A DNA stretch of 64,000 nt from Arthrobacter sp. EpRS71 (GTDB taxonomy: Bacteria > Actinomycetota > Actinomycetes > Actinomycetales > Micrococcaceae). The notes beneath the pieces were generated by a model. That model made no database searches. It saw nothing but the letters and a program-made list of their open reading frames with translations, and was not told the DNA's origin. The translations under genes were made by a program, and so were the position numbers. Below, in pieces: positions 43,424 through 51,660 of the stretch (its first letter is position 1; each line of letters begins with the position of its first letter). Where the stretch lies: NCBI RefSeq assembly GCF_001512285.1, contig NZ_LNUV01000006.1, forward strand, positions 883,159-947,158. The letters run 5' to 3'.

Positions 43424-43611
43424 GCATGACCGTGGTGGGAATCGCTATCGGCGCTTTCGTGGCTTTCATGTCCTTCTCGTTTGGCCTCTGGGGCTTCCTG
43501 ATATCCCTGCTGTTCATGGGCATAGGCGCACTGCTTGGCCGCGCTGCTGAGGGCAAGCTGGATCTTCGCAGTGTGCTGGACGCCATTACGGGCCGGCGCT
43601 CTTCGTCATGA
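43420..43611 (+). CDS. Small membrane protein of the Asp23 operon (DUF2273-like)
   Basis: A 63-residue protein with two closely spaced hydrophobic segments (about 5-20 and 22-40) and a short basic tail. Size and location match the small DUF2273-type membrane protein found in Asp23/AmaP operons. It starts inside the stop of the first Asp23 gene and its stop overlaps the next start (ATGA both times), so translation is coupled. It probably helps anchor the Asp23 proteins to the membrane. Confidence 0.75.
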   Translation: MSMTVVGIAIGAFVAFMSFSFGLWGFLISLLFMGIGALLGRAAEGKLDLRSVLDAITGRRSSS

Positions 43612-43988
43612 GCGTGGCTGAGGCTGTGGAGTACACCACCAGCCTGGCCGGCCATAACCGGATCAGTACCCAGGCATTGACATCGTTGGCCCGGGCCGCC
43701 GCATCGCAGGCGCTCGGTGTTGACGCCAGCGACATCCGCGCTGATTGGGCGGACGACGACGGCCTGTTGGCTTTGTCCATCGTGGCACCTATCAGCGTCC
43801 CGTCTTTGACCGAGGTGCTGCGTGATCCGCAGCGGGTGCAAGGCTTCGGGGGCTCCATCTGGGATCGCGCAGTGGCGGCCAAGGCCTTCGTTCTTGAAAC
43901 CGTGACCCAGCTCAGTGGATCCCAGCTCAGCAGGGTGGACATCAGGATCAGCGGAGCGCACGTCACTGAGGGAGGCCGCGTCCAGTGA
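43608..43988 (+). CDS. Asp23/Gls24-family protein, second copy
   Basis: A 126-residue Asp23-like protein, more divergent than the first. It keeps the family layout of an opening helix (Ala-Leu-Thr-Ser-Leu-Ala-Arg-Ala-Ala-Ala) and beta-rich core, ending with Leu-Ser-Arg-Val-Asp-Ile-Arg-Ile-Ser-Gly-Ala-His-Val. It overlaps both neighbours by four bases. Two paralogs in one operon suggest a hetero-oligomer at the membrane. Confidence 0.72.
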   Translation: MSVAEAVEYTTSLAGHNRISTQALTSLARAAASQALGVDASDIRADWADDDGLLALSIVAPISVPSLTEVLRDPQRVQGFGGSIWDRAVAAKAFVLETVTQLSGSQLSRVDIRISGAHVTEGGRVQ

Positions 43989-44632
43989 CCCAGGATCAGG
44001 AAACACAGCAAGTGAACGCAGTGACCTCGAACGCCGGAAGCAGCCCGGTGGCCGGGGAAGACCCGAGCATGAGCCGTATCCTGCGCCGTGAGACGCATTC
44101 GTCCCGCGCGGGTGCGTCCGTGATCGCGGCCGTCCTGGTGATAGTTCTTTGCGCCTACGCCTTGCTCGAAGCAGGAGTCCGCGCCATCGGGCAGCCGCCG
44201 TGGATTATTGATCCCACCACGGCCGCGGAGCGCATCATCGCCCTTCCGGAGGGCATCTCACCACTGTTGCTTGGCGCGAGTGGCGCCGTCATCGCCATGG
44301 TGGGACTTTTCTTCCTGCTGCACGCTGTCCTGCCGGGCAGGCGTGCCCGCCACTTGCTACGGGACCCGCGCACCGCCGTCGTGGTTGATGACGAGGTCCT
44401 GGCCTCGGCGCTGGCACGTCGTGCGCGAACGGCCGCGAACGTCACCCAGGAACAGGTGATGGTTGTTGTCTCGCGGCAATTGGTGGTGGTTAATGTGCGG
44501 CCCACCTCAGGCAGCCGTGTCAGTGAAGAATCCGTCCTGGCGGCGGTGCAGGCCGAACTTGAGGACATGTCGCCGGTGCCGATGCCCGCTGTCAGGATCA
44601 ACGTGGCGTCGTCGGGGGTGATCGGAGCGTGA
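43985..44632 (+). CDS. DUF6286/AmaP-like membrane protein
   Basis: A 215-residue protein with two helices (about 39-59 and 85-110) and a soluble C-terminal domain with a conserved Thr-Ala-Val-Val-Val-Asp-Asp-Glu-Val-Leu-Ala-Ser-Ala-Leu-Ala-Arg pattern. This matches the actinobacterial DUF6286 proteins that take the place of AmaP in Asp23 operons. It overlaps both neighbours by four bases and presumably anchors the Asp23 paralogs. Confidence 0.75.
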   Translation: MTQDQETQQVNAVTSNAGSSPVAGEDPSMSRILRRETHSSRAGASVIAAVLVIVLCAYALLEAGVRAIGQPPWIIDPTTAAERIIALPEGISPLLLGASGAVIAMVGLFFLLHAVLPGRRARHLLRDPRTAVVVDDEVLASALARRARTAANVTQEQVMVVVSRQLVVVNVRPTSGSRVSEESVLAAVQAELEDMSPVPMPAVRINVASSGVIGA

Positions 44633-45240
44633 ACGGAACACCACGGGCCCTCAACCGAATACTGCTCTTCATTATTGGTGCGAAACTGCTGGCCGTCGGA
44701 CTGCTTCTGGTGCTGTTGGCCACCGTGCCGGCAGTGGCCACCTGGTGGCATGGTTGGTCGGCTTCGGTGTGGGCTGGCGCTGAAAATGCCTTCCGGCAGA
44801 CGCACCTTCCCGGGCGCGAAGAGAGCTGGCTGTGGATTGTGGCCGGCGTTGTTTTGGTGGCCGTCATCATTGCGATGATCGCTTGGTTGTCCCAACAGGG
44901 CAAAGGCCGGGCCAACCTTCTGGTGGCGAGCGACGACGACAGCGCCGTGGACGGCGAAGTCCGGATCGGCGGTGGGGTGGCCGAGCAGGCGCTCAGGGCC
45001 GCCTTGTCCGAGAGGACAGACCTCGCCGGCGCTTCTGTTGCCACCCTTGAAGTGAAAGGCCAGCCGGGGTTGCGTATTCGCATCCAGCCACGGCATGGTG
45101 TGGCGCCGCACGTCCTTGCTGCAGAAGTTTCTCAGTTGGTTGAAGCGTTGGACCTTGTGATCGGGCAGAAGACTCCAGTGTTGGTGCATATGGTTTCCGG
45201 CGCCCGGGCAAGATTTACCAAGGCTGAGAGGGTCCGCTGA
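44629..45240 (+). CDS. AmaP-like two-helix membrane protein
   Basis: A 203-residue protein starting GTG 44629 inside the preceding stop. It has helices at about 12-34 and 63-85 and a soluble tail resembling that of its upstream neighbour, though more divergent. It is the last of five coupled genes and most likely the second membrane anchor of the Asp23 complex. No enzymatic motif is seen. Confidence 0.72.
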   Translation: MNGTPRALNRILLFIIGAKLLAVGLLLVLLATVPAVATWWHGWSASVWAGAENAFRQTHLPGREESWLWIVAGVVLVAVIIAMIAWLSQQGKGRANLLVASDDDSAVDGEVRIGGGVAEQALRAALSERTDLAGASVATLEVKGQPGLRIRIQPRHGVAPHVLAAEVSQLVEALDLVIGQKTPVLVHMVSGARARFTKAERVR

Positions 45241-45285
45241 CACGTCCACCCGATAACCAGATCCACCGTCACAGAGGAGAGCACT

Positions 45286-45621
45286 ATGAGTGAAGAGACC
45301 ACAGGAGCCGAAGCGGTAAACGACGCGGCAGGGAACGCGAAGGACGGCGCAGGCGAAGCCTTGGAGAATGCCAAGGAATTCGCAGGCGAGGCAGTTGAGA
45401 ACGTCAAGGAATTCGCTGGGGATGCCGCTGAGAACGTCAAGGAATTCGCTGGCGAGGCTGCCGAAAACGTCAAAGAATTCTTCTCGGGAGACGTCGGAGA
45501 AAATGCCAAGGAGTTGGCGGGCGACGTCGCGGAGAAATCGAAAGAAATCGCCGGCGACGTAGCTGAGAACGTCAAGGGCCTGGGCTCGAAGATCGCAGGG
45601 ATGTTCAAGGGCGAGAAGTAG
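45286..45621 (+). CDS. LEA-like small acidic/basic protein made of 11-residue repeats
   Basis: A 111-residue hydrophilic protein starting ATG 45286, with GAGGAG upstream. Residues 23-100 consist of seven 11-residue units (one of 12) of the form Gly-Asp/Glu-Ala-x-Glu-Asn-x-Lys-Glu-Phe/Leu-Ala, the spacing of LEA group 3 and apolipoprotein-like amphipathic helices. No Cys, Trp or Tyr is present. The DNA repeats at 33 bp. It lies 45 bases after the Asp23 operon, so it could be co-transcribed and stabilise membranes or proteins during desiccation or envelope stress. This role is inference. It resembles the CsbD-like and other small stress proteins only loosely. Confidence 0.8.
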   Translation: MSEETTGAEAVNDAAGNAKDGAGEALENAKEFAGEAVENVKEFAGDAAENVKEFAGEAAENVKEFFSGDVGENAKELAGDVAEKSKEIAGDVAENVKGLGSKIAGMFKGEK

Positions 45622-45746
45622 TCGTCCTTTACCGCAAACAACGGGATGGCAGCTCACGGCAGTGCGGACTACCGCGCCACCGGGGCTGCCATTCCGTTCT
45701 CTGTAGCGGGTAGCCTGAATCCCATAACGAAGGACAGGAGGCCGCG

Positions 45747-46463
45747 GTGGCTGGAACCACACTGGCTAAAACGACGGCGGCTGAACACCTTGCGCTTGAG
45801 GCGACGGTGTCCGGTCTCATGGCAGAACTGGCTGCATTGGAAGAACCCCGTGCCCGCGAAGTGAACCAGAGACACGGTGATGACCACGGGGTAAACCTCG
45901 GCAAGCTGCGTGCCATCGCGAAGCGGTTGAAGACCCAGCAGGATCTCTCCCGTGGGCTGTGGGACACCGGCGATACTGCGGCCAGGTTGTTGGCTCTCTT
46001 GATCTGCCGGCCCAAGGCGTTTGGGCGGGATGAGCTGGACGGCATGTTGCGCGGGGCGCGGACCCCCAAAGTGCAGGACTGGCTGGTGAATTACGTCGTC
46101 AAGAAGAGCCCGCACTCCGAAGACCTGCGGCTGGCTTGGTTCTCCGATCCTGATCCCGTGGTGGCGAGTGCCGGCTGGGCGCTGACCTCCGAGCGTGTCG
46201 TCAAGAAGCCCGAAGGCCTGGATCTCGTGCACTTGCTGGACGTTATTGAAAACCACATGAAGGACGCCCCGGACCGGCTTCAGTGGGCCATGAACCACTG
46301 TTTGGCGCAGATCGGGATCGAATTCCCGGAGCATCGGGCCAGGGCCTTGGAGATTGGGGAGCGCTTGGAAGTGCTGAAGGACTATCCCACTCCGCCCAAC
46401 TGCACCTCGCCCTTCGCACCCGACTGGATCAATGAAATGGTGCGGCGTCAGTCAGTGAAGTGA
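45747..46463 (+). CDS. DNA alkylation repair protein (AlkD-like HEAT-repeat glycosylase family)
   Basis: A 238-residue helical protein from GTG 45747. The middle contains Gly-Leu-Trp-Asp-Thr-Gly-Asp-Thr-Ala-Ala-Arg-Leu-Leu-Ala-Leu-Leu, and the C-terminus His-Arg-Ala-Arg-Ala-Leu-Glu-Ile-Gly-Glu-Arg-Leu, both seen in the AlkD/DNA alkylation repair family of HEAT-like repeats. Such proteins remove alkylated bases or bind damaged DNA. The family has catalytic and non-catalytic members, and I cannot tell which this is. It is convergent with the XRE regulator by six bases. Confidence 0.7.
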   Translation: MAGTTLAKTTAAEHLALEATVSGLMAELAALEEPRAREVNQRHGDDHGVNLGKLRAIAKRLKTQQDLSRGLWDTGDTAARLLALLICRPKAFGRDELDGMLRGARTPKVQDWLVNYVVKKSPHSEDLRLAWFSDPDPVVASAGWALTSERVVKKPEGLDLVHLLDVIENHMKDAPDRLQWAMNHCLAQIGIEFPEHRARALEIGERLEVLKDYPTPPNCTSPFAPDWINEMVRRQSVK

Positions 46464-46469
46464 GACCGG

Positions 46470-46871
46470 TCAGCCTCGGTTGCGGTGCATCATCCGGTAA
46501 GTGAGCTCGGCCAGGAGCTCTTCGTCGGACAGATGCGAGGCCCTGGCGATAGGGGCGATGGGAACCGTCACGCGGGGAGGTCCTTGCCGTGATTCGTCCC
46601 CGGAGCGCATGTCGTCAGGGGTGATCATTTCCGGGGCGAAGTTCGACTTACCTTTCAGGACCTCCGACACCGAACCTGCCCTCCAACCCAAAGCGTGCTC
46701 AAGCTTGCGCTGGTTGATTTCCTGCGTTCGGCGGGTCCCGGATTCCAGTGTGCGGACTGTTTTGATGGCGGTGCCAGCCTGCTTGGCCAACTGAACCTGG
46801 CTCAGTCCTTGAGCCAAGCGTTCTTCTTTGATCAGGCGGCCGATAGTTTGCAGTGCTTCAAGTTCATCCAC
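46470..46871 (-). CDS. XRE-family helix-turn-helix regulator
   Basis: A 133-residue regulator from GTG 46871 (AGGA about four bases upstream); the frame is open to 46904. Residues about 12-66 form a Cro/XRE helix-turn-helix: Leu-Ser-Gln-Val-Gln-Leu-Ala-Lys-Gln-Ala-Gly-Thr-Ala-Ile-Lys-Thr-Val-Arg-Thr-Leu-Glu. The C-terminal part is short and of unknown function. Two TAGGCAAT direct repeats lie just upstream of its start and could be its operator. It converges on the AlkD-like gene. Confidence 0.8.
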   Translation of the reverse strand: MDELEALQTIGRLIKEERLAQGLSQVQLAKQAGTAIKTVRTLESGTRRTQEINQRKLEHALGWRAGSVSEVLKGKSNFAPEMITPDDMRSGDESRQGPPRVTVPIAPIARASHLSDEELLAELTYRMMHRNRG

Positions 46872-46887
46872 GATTCCTACTTTTCCA

Positions 46888-46905
46888 TAGGCAATAGTAG
46901 GCAAT
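46888..46905. promoter_or_regulatory. Direct repeat TAGGCAAT with 10-bp period, candidate XRE operator
   Basis: TAGGCAAT occurs at 46888-46895 and 46898-46905, one helical turn apart, 17 bases before the GTG start of the XRE regulator. A tandem site one turn apart fits a dimeric helix-turn-helix protein and autoregulation. Confidence 0.45.
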
Positions 46906-47024
46906 CAAATCAGCGCGACAAATGGCGCCTTGTTGAGCCGGGGCTCAAGCGATCGCGCGGTGTCCTGAGGCCCGCCCATCACTAAGAAGCTCAGACTGCT
47001 TGGTATCGATGCGGTTACGTTCGG

Positions 47025-47038
47025 TGTAAGCGCTTGCA
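47025..47038. promoter_or_regulatory. LacI-type operator before the alpha-glucoside transporter
   Basis: TGTAAGCGCTTGCA is a near-perfect palindrome with the CGC-centred core of LacI/GalR operators (TGNAANCGNTTNCA type). It lies 84 bases upstream of the binding-protein start and is the probable site of the LacI regulator encoded at 50.6 kb. Confidence 0.8.
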
Positions 47039-47121
47039 CTTAGGCAAGCTGAGTGGTTAGTGTGAGCGTCACCACATCAATTGCGCCGCCGAATCTTTGT
47101 ACTCAGCGAGGAGTCTTTAGC

Positions 47122-48468
47122 ATGAAGAAAACCAAGTACCTGCTACCGGTCGCAGCCGCCGGTGTTCTGGCACTTACCCTTTCCGCCTGTAGCGGAGATA
47201 GCGGCGGCGGGGGATCCACCGCCGGCTCGGATGATTGCTCCGCCTACGAAAGCTATGGCAAGCACGACGGCAAAACCGTATCCGTCTACTCCACGATCGT
47301 AGACATCGAGGCCACCAACCTCGAGGAATCCTGGAAGCAGTTCGAATCCTGCACCGGCATCACCATCAAGTACGAGGGCAGCAAGGAATTCGAAACCCAG
47401 ATCGGCGTGCGTGCCCAGTCCGGCACCGCCCCGGACGTTGGCATCTTCCCGCAGCCCGGCCTTCTGGCCACCCAGGCACGGGCCGGTTACCTGAAGCCCG
47501 CACCGCAAACCGTTTCCGATCTGGTGGACAAGAACTGGTCCCCGGACTGGAAGAAGTACGGCACAGTGGACGGTAAGTTCTACGCCGCTCCGATGCTCGC
47601 CAACGTCAAGGGCTTTGTTTGGTACGCGCCCAAGACCTTCAAGGACAAGGGCTGGGAAGTCCCCAAGACGTGGGACGAAATGATCGATCTGTCCAAGAAG
47701 ATCGCCGCGGATGACAAGAACATGAAGCCTTGGTGTGCCGGCTTCGAATCCGGTGAAGCTACCGGCTGGCCGGGCACTGACTGGATCGAAGACGTTGTCC
47801 TCCGCGCCCACGGCCCCGAGGTCTATGACCAGTGGGTGGCCCATGAGATTCCGTTCAACGACCCCAAGATCGTTGACTCCTTCAACAAGGCCGGCGACAT
47901 CCTGCTCAACCCGGACATGGTGAACGGCGGCTTCGGTGACGTTCGCTCGATCCTCAGCACCGGTTTCGCCCAGGCCGGCCAGCCCGTCCTCGACGGCACC
48001 TGCGCCATGCACCACCAGGCCAACTTCCAGGCAGCCAACTGGCCTGCAGGAACCAACGTGGCTGAAGACGGCGACGTCTGGGCCTTCATCACCCCGCCGA
48101 TCGACGAAAGCAAGGGCAAGGCAGTCACCGGTGGCGGCGAGATGGTTGGTGCTTACAAGGACACCGCTGAAGTTCAGTCGTTCCTGGCATACCTGGCCAG
48201 CGCCGACTTCGCCAACAACCGCGTGAAGCTTGGCGGCGTGGTCAGTGCCAACAAGGGCCTGGACCCCAACAACGCACAGTCTGACCTGGACAAGCTGACC
48301 GTCCAGATCCTCCAGGACAAGGAAACAGTGTTCCGCTTCGACGGTTCGGACCTCATGCCGAGTGCGGTTGGCTCCAACTCCTTCTGGAAGGGAATCGTGC
48401 AGTGGATCAACGGCACGTCCTCCCAGGATGTTGCCAACAGCATCGAATCCAGCTGGCCTAAGAGCTAA
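47122..48468 (+). CDS. aglE: Alpha-glucoside-binding lipoprotein of an ABC importer (AglE-like)
   Basis: A 448-residue extracellular solute-binding lipoprotein from ATG 47122 (GAGGAG nine bases upstream). Signal and lipobox are Leu-Thr-Leu-Ser-Ala-Cys. The mature part contains Pro-Gly-Thr-Asp-Trp-Ile-Glu-Asp-Val-Val-Leu-Arg and Gly-Pro-Glu-Val-Tyr-Asp-Gln-Trp-Val, which I recall from AglE, the alpha-glucoside (sucrose, maltose, trehalose) binding protein. It captures sugar for the two permeases that follow. No ATPase is encoded in this cluster, so a shared MsiK-type ATPase elsewhere is likely. A hairpin follows between this gene and the permeases. Confidence 0.88.
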   Translation: MKKTKYLLPVAAAGVLALTLSACSGDSGGGGSTAGSDDCSAYESYGKHDGKTVSVYSTIVDIEATNLEESWKQFESCTGITIKYEGSKEFETQIGVRAQSGTAPDVGIFPQPGLLATQARAGYLKPAPQTVSDLVDKNWSPDWKKYGTVDGKFYAAPMLANVKGFVWYAPKTFKDKGWEVPKTWDEMIDLSKKIAADDKNMKPWCAGFESGEATGWPGTDWIEDVVLRAHGPEVYDQWVAHEIPFNDPKIVDSFNKAGDILLNPDMVNGGFGDVRSILSTGFAQAGQPVLDGTCAMHHQANFQAANWPAGTNVAEDGDVWAFITPPIDESKGKAVTGGGEMVGAYKDTAEVQSFLAYLASADFANNRVKLGGVVSANKGLDPNNAQSDLDKLTVQILQDKETVFRFDGSDLMPSAVGSNSFWKGIVQWINGTSSQDVANSIESSWPKS

Positions 48469-48473
48469 CTCCC

Positions 48474-48524
48474 AAAGTGCTGCCTCCCCTGACTGGAACC
48501 CCCAGCCGGGGAGGCAGTGCTTTT
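48474..48524 (+). terminator. Attenuating terminator between binding-protein and permease genes
   Basis: In RNA, AAAGUGCUGCCUCCCC pairs with GGGGAGGCAGUGCUUU (two G-U pairs) around an 18-base loop and ends with UUUU. It lies between the binding-protein and permease genes and would reduce read-through, making more binding protein than permease. Confidence 0.8.
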
Positions 48525-48564
48525 CCCGGAACTTAGTGATTCACTCACGCCCCGGAGGTTGGGT

Positions 48565-49530
48565 ATGGAATTTATTGGAGAAAAACTCCTACAAGTAGTG
48601 ATAGCCCTGGCAATTTTTGCCGCGGTCATCGGCCTCATCATGTTGCTGGTGGACAGGGCACCTAAATCAGTCAAAGACAAAGTCACTGTGGCAGGCTTCC
48701 TTGCTCCTGCCGCGATCCTCATGCTCGTGGGTCTGGTCTATCCGGCCATCCGCACGTCAATGCTCGCTTTCACCGATGCAGGTGGAAATGCCAATGGGTT
48801 CGATAACTTCGTCTGGATGTTCACGCAGCCCGAGGCCCTGACCACGCTGCGGAACACCGTCATCTGGACAGTCCTGGTGCCCTTGCTGTCCACCAGCTTC
48901 GGTCTTGCCTACGCGGTGTTCATCGATAAGGCCCGGGGCGAGAAAGTACTCAAGTCGCTCGTCTTCATGCCGATGGCCATCTCGTTTGTGGGCGCCGGCA
49001 TCATTTGGAAGCTCGTCTACGACTACCGCGGTCCCAACATCGAGCAGACCGGCGTCATCAACTTCTTCAGGGTCGCCCTCGGAATGGATCCCAAGCAGTT
49101 CCTGCTGGATGCCCCGGAAAACACGATCTTCCTCATCATTGTGATGGTCTGGATCCAGACGGGCTTTGCCATGGTGATCCTGTCGGCGGCCATCAAGGGC
49201 GTGCCGGTGGAACTCATTGAAGCCGCCCGCCTGGATGGTGCCAACGCATGGCAGCAGTTCCGCAACGTCACTGTTCCCGGGATCCGTGGGGCGCTGGTGG
49301 TGGTGCTGACCACCATCACCATCGCCACGCTGAAGGTGTTCGACATCGTGAGAACCATGACCGCTGGAAACTACGACACTTCGGTAGTTGCCAACGAAAT
49401 GTACACGCAGGCCTTCCGGGCCGGTGAGCCGGGGCGCGGTGCGGCTTTGGCCTTGATCCTGTTCCTGATGGTGCTGCCGATCGTTGTGTACAACGCACGA
49501 GTCCTTCGTAAGCAAAGGGAGATCCATTGA
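48565..49530 (+). CDS. aglF: ABC sugar permease (AglF-like)
   Basis: A 321-residue permease from ATG 48565 (GGAGG seven bases upstream). Its N-terminus has an extra helix (about 10-28) before the usual six. The cytoplasmic loop that couples to the ATPase (EAA motif) is visible: Glu-Leu-Ile-Glu-Ala-Ala-Arg-Leu-Asp-Gly-Ala-Asn-Ala-Trp (about 226-240). The stop overlaps the next start (TTGA). It is half of the sugar channel. Confidence 0.9.
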   Translation: MEFIGEKLLQVVIALAIFAAVIGLIMLLVDRAPKSVKDKVTVAGFLAPAAILMLVGLVYPAIRTSMLAFTDAGGNANGFDNFVWMFTQPEALTTLRNTVIWTVLVPLLSTSFGLAYAVFIDKARGEKVLKSLVFMPMAISFVGAGIIWKLVYDYRGPNIEQTGVINFFRVALGMDPKQFLLDAPENTIFLIIVMVWIQTGFAMVILSAAIKGVPVELIEAARLDGANAWQQFRNVTVPGIRGALVVVLTTITIATLKVFDIVRTMTAGNYDTSVVANEMYTQAFRAGEPGRGAALALILFLMVLPIVVYNARVLRKQREIH

Positions 49531-50492
49531 CAGCCACGCCAGCCCCGAAAGAGGCCTCGAAGGGCGCCGCCCGGCCGCGTCCTGGATCCGATCCCACCGA
49601 GGACGCCCAGCCGATGATGCGGCGGGTGAAGACCAAGCTCACGTCCAAGTGGGCAACAGCGGCAGCGATCATCATCGCCGTCGTATGGTCCGTCCCGACG
49701 TTCGGCCTCTTTGTTACCTCGTTCCGGCCCGCGGCGAAGCAAGTGGGCCCTCGCTCCGACGGTTGGTGGAATGCATTCACCGACTGGCAGTTCACGTTCA
49801 AGAACTACGCGGATGTCCTCACCCCCGCGGGGTCGCAGTCCGCTAACCTCTCGCAGTACTTCGTCAACTCCATTGCGATCGTCATTCCGGTCACCATCTT
49901 CGTGCTGGTCCTGGCGTCCATGGCTGCGTACGTTTTTGCGTGGGGGAAGTTCAAGGGCCGCGACGGACTCTTCATTTTCGTCTTTGCCCTGCAGATCATT
50001 CCGCTCCAGATGGCACTCATCCCGTTGCTGCAGTTCTTCACGCAGACGCTTCAGCTCCCGGCGGGTTCGTACGCCCAGCTGTGGATTGCCCACACCATGT
50101 TCGGCCTTCCGCTGGGCATCTTCCTGCTCCACAACTTCATCTCCGAGATACCCGGTGAAGTCATTGAGGCGGCACGAGTGGATGGCGCCGGGCACAGCAC
50201 CATCTTCTGGCGGATCATCCTGCCGCTCTCGGTTCCGGCACTCGCCTCGCTGGCGATCTTCCAGTTCCTGTGGGTTTGGAATGACCTGTTGGTGGCCTTG
50301 GTGTTCTCCGGTGGAACGGCGGACGTAGCCCCGATTACGCAGCGTTTGGCGGAGATTTCCGGTACCCGCGGTGCAAGGGACTACCTGAACCCGGCGGCGG
50401 CATTCGTGTCCATCATTGTTCCGCTTCTGGTGTTCTTCGGATTGCAGCGCTACTTTGTGCGCGGCTTGCTGTCCGGCGGTCTTAAGGGCTAA
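49527..50492 (+). CDS. aglG: ABC sugar permease (AglG-like)
   Basis: A 321-residue permease starting TTG 49527 with AAGGGAG upstream and overlapping the preceding stop by four bases. The N-terminus is a long Pro/Lys-rich extension before the first of six helices. The EAA motif reads Glu-Val-Ile-Glu-Ala-Ala-Arg-Val-Asp-Gly-Ala (about 210-220). It pairs with the preceding gene as the second channel subunit. The C-terminal Ser-Gly-Gly-Leu-Lys-Gly is typical of MalG-type permeases. A large hairpin follows the stop. Confidence 0.9.
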   Translation: MTATPAPKEASKGAARPRPGSDPTEDAQPMMRRVKTKLTSKWATAAAIIIAVVWSVPTFGLFVTSFRPAAKQVGPRSDGWWNAFTDWQFTFKNYADVLTPAGSQSANLSQYFVNSIAIVIPVTIFVLVLASMAAYVFAWGKFKGRDGLFIFVFALQIIPLQMALIPLLQFFTQTLQLPAGSYAQLWIAHTMFGLPLGIFLLHNFISEIPGEVIEAARVDGAGHSTIFWRIILPLSVPALASLAIFQFLWVWNDLLVALVFSGGTADVAPITQRLAEISGTRGARDYLNPAAAFVSIIVPLLVFFGLQRYFVRGLLSGGLKG

Positions 50493-50498
50493 AGAGGC

Positions 50499-50542
50499 GC
50501 CCTCGGTTGCGCAGCGCATTACGTGGCTGCGTAACCGAGGGC
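50499..50542 (+). terminator. Hairpin terminator after the sugar permease genes
   Basis: GCCCTCGGTTGCGCAG pairs with CTGCGTAACCGAGGGC (one mismatch) around a 12-base loop, seven bases after the last permease stop. No T run follows, and the LacI regulator gene begins 60 bases later. Confidence 0.75.
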
Positions 50543-50604
50543 ATCAAACCAAGGCTCCACACTTAAGGTGAAGGCGGAGCAACGGCGGCCGGAGAGGGGA
50601 GCCT

Positions 50605-51660
50605 GTGTCAAAAACAACGGGTAGATCCCAACGCGGTGGCCATACCGGCGTCAGCATTGAGGACGTTGCGGCAGCCGCTGGAGTCTCCACGGCCACCGTC
50701 TCACGAGCCGTCCGGGGATTGCCCCGGGTGTCTCCCGCCACCCGGGAAAAGATCCTCGAGGTGGCCAGTTCCCTGGGCTACGTTGCGTCGTCGTCGGCGT
50801 CCGGCTTGGCGACCGGCCGTACACGCACCATCGGCGTGCTGGCCCCGTTCGTCAGCCGCTGGTTCTTCTCAAAGGCCATTGAGGGCGCGGACCGGGAGCT
50901 CCACTCACGCAAGTACAACCTCTCCCTGTTCAACCTGGGCGGTCATGGCAGTAACCGTGAACGCCTTTTCAGTTCAACCATGGTCTACAAGCAGATCGAT
51001 GCACTCCTGGTTCTCTGTATGTCTTTGACCGAGGAAGAGCTGGAACACCTCCACAAGATCGACATCCCGCTGGTGGTGGTGGGCGGTCACGTTGAGGATT
51101 GCGCGTATATCGGCATCAATGATTACGACGCCGCGTCCACCGCAGTGCGGCATCTGCTGGACCTGGGCCACCAAGACATTGCGCTGCTCCATGGTGACGA
51201 CGAAACGGACCTGAACTTCGACGTCCCTCGCGTGCGTATCCGCGCGTTCCAGGAAGTCATGACCGACGCCGGCCTGGAAGTCCGGCCCGAATGGGACCAG
51301 TGGGGCGATTTCACGGTGGCCAGCGGTCAGCAGGCGTTCAACCGGCTCTGGAGCCAGCCCGGCCGCAAACCGACCGCCATCTTCTGCTCTTCGGACGAGA
51401 TGGCGATGGGCGTCATTTTCGAGGCCGGACGGCATGGCGTCAGAGTGCCGCAGGACCTTTCAGTCATCGGGATCGACGATCACGACTTCTCGTCCTCGCT
51501 GGGGCTCACCACCGTGGGGCAGAGACCCGACAACCAGGCAGAGCTAGCCACCAAGATGCTGCTGGATGAGTTGGACGGCAACCCGGGGGCGGTCCATTCA
51601 GAAGTGGCCCCCCACAAACTGATTGTGCGCGAGACAACGGCCCCGCCCACCCGAAACTAG
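50605..51660 (+). CDS. LacI-family regulator of alpha-glucoside uptake
   Basis: A 351-residue repressor from GTG 50605 with GGAGAGGGGAG upstream. The N-terminal helix-turn-helix is Ser-Ile-Glu-Asp-Val-Ala-Ala-Ala-Ala-Gly-Val-Ser-Thr-Ala-Thr-Val-Ser-Arg-Ala-Val-Arg-Gly (residues about 15-36), split here for length, and a periplasmic-binding-like sensor domain follows. It is placed after the transporter and a matching operator lies before the binding-protein gene, so it probably represses uptake until an alpha-glucoside or its phosphate is present. The 3' end overlaps the next minus-strand gene by CTAG. Confidence 0.88.
   Translation: MSKTTGRSQRGGHTGVSIEDVAAAAGVSTATVSRAVRGLPRVSPATREKILEVASSLGYVASSSASGLATGRTRTIGVLAPFVSRWFFSKAIEGADRELHSRKYNLSLFNLGGHGSNRERLFSSTMVYKQIDALLVLCMSLTEEELEHLHKIDIPLVVVGGHVEDCAYIGINDYDAASTAVRHLLDLGHQDIALLHGDDETDLNFDVPRVRIRAFQEVMTDAGLEVRPEWDQWGDFTVASGQQAFNRLWSQPGRKPTAIFCSSDEMAMGVIFEAGRHGVRVPQDLSVIGIDDHDFSSSLGLTTVGQRPDNQAELATKMLLDELDGNPGAVHSEVAPHKLIVRETTAPPTRN

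Noticed and set aside
45642..45695. Hairpin after the LEA-like gene (GGGATGGCAGC/GCTGCCATTCC)
   Set aside because: The arms pair but the 31-base loop is too large to call a terminator with confidence.
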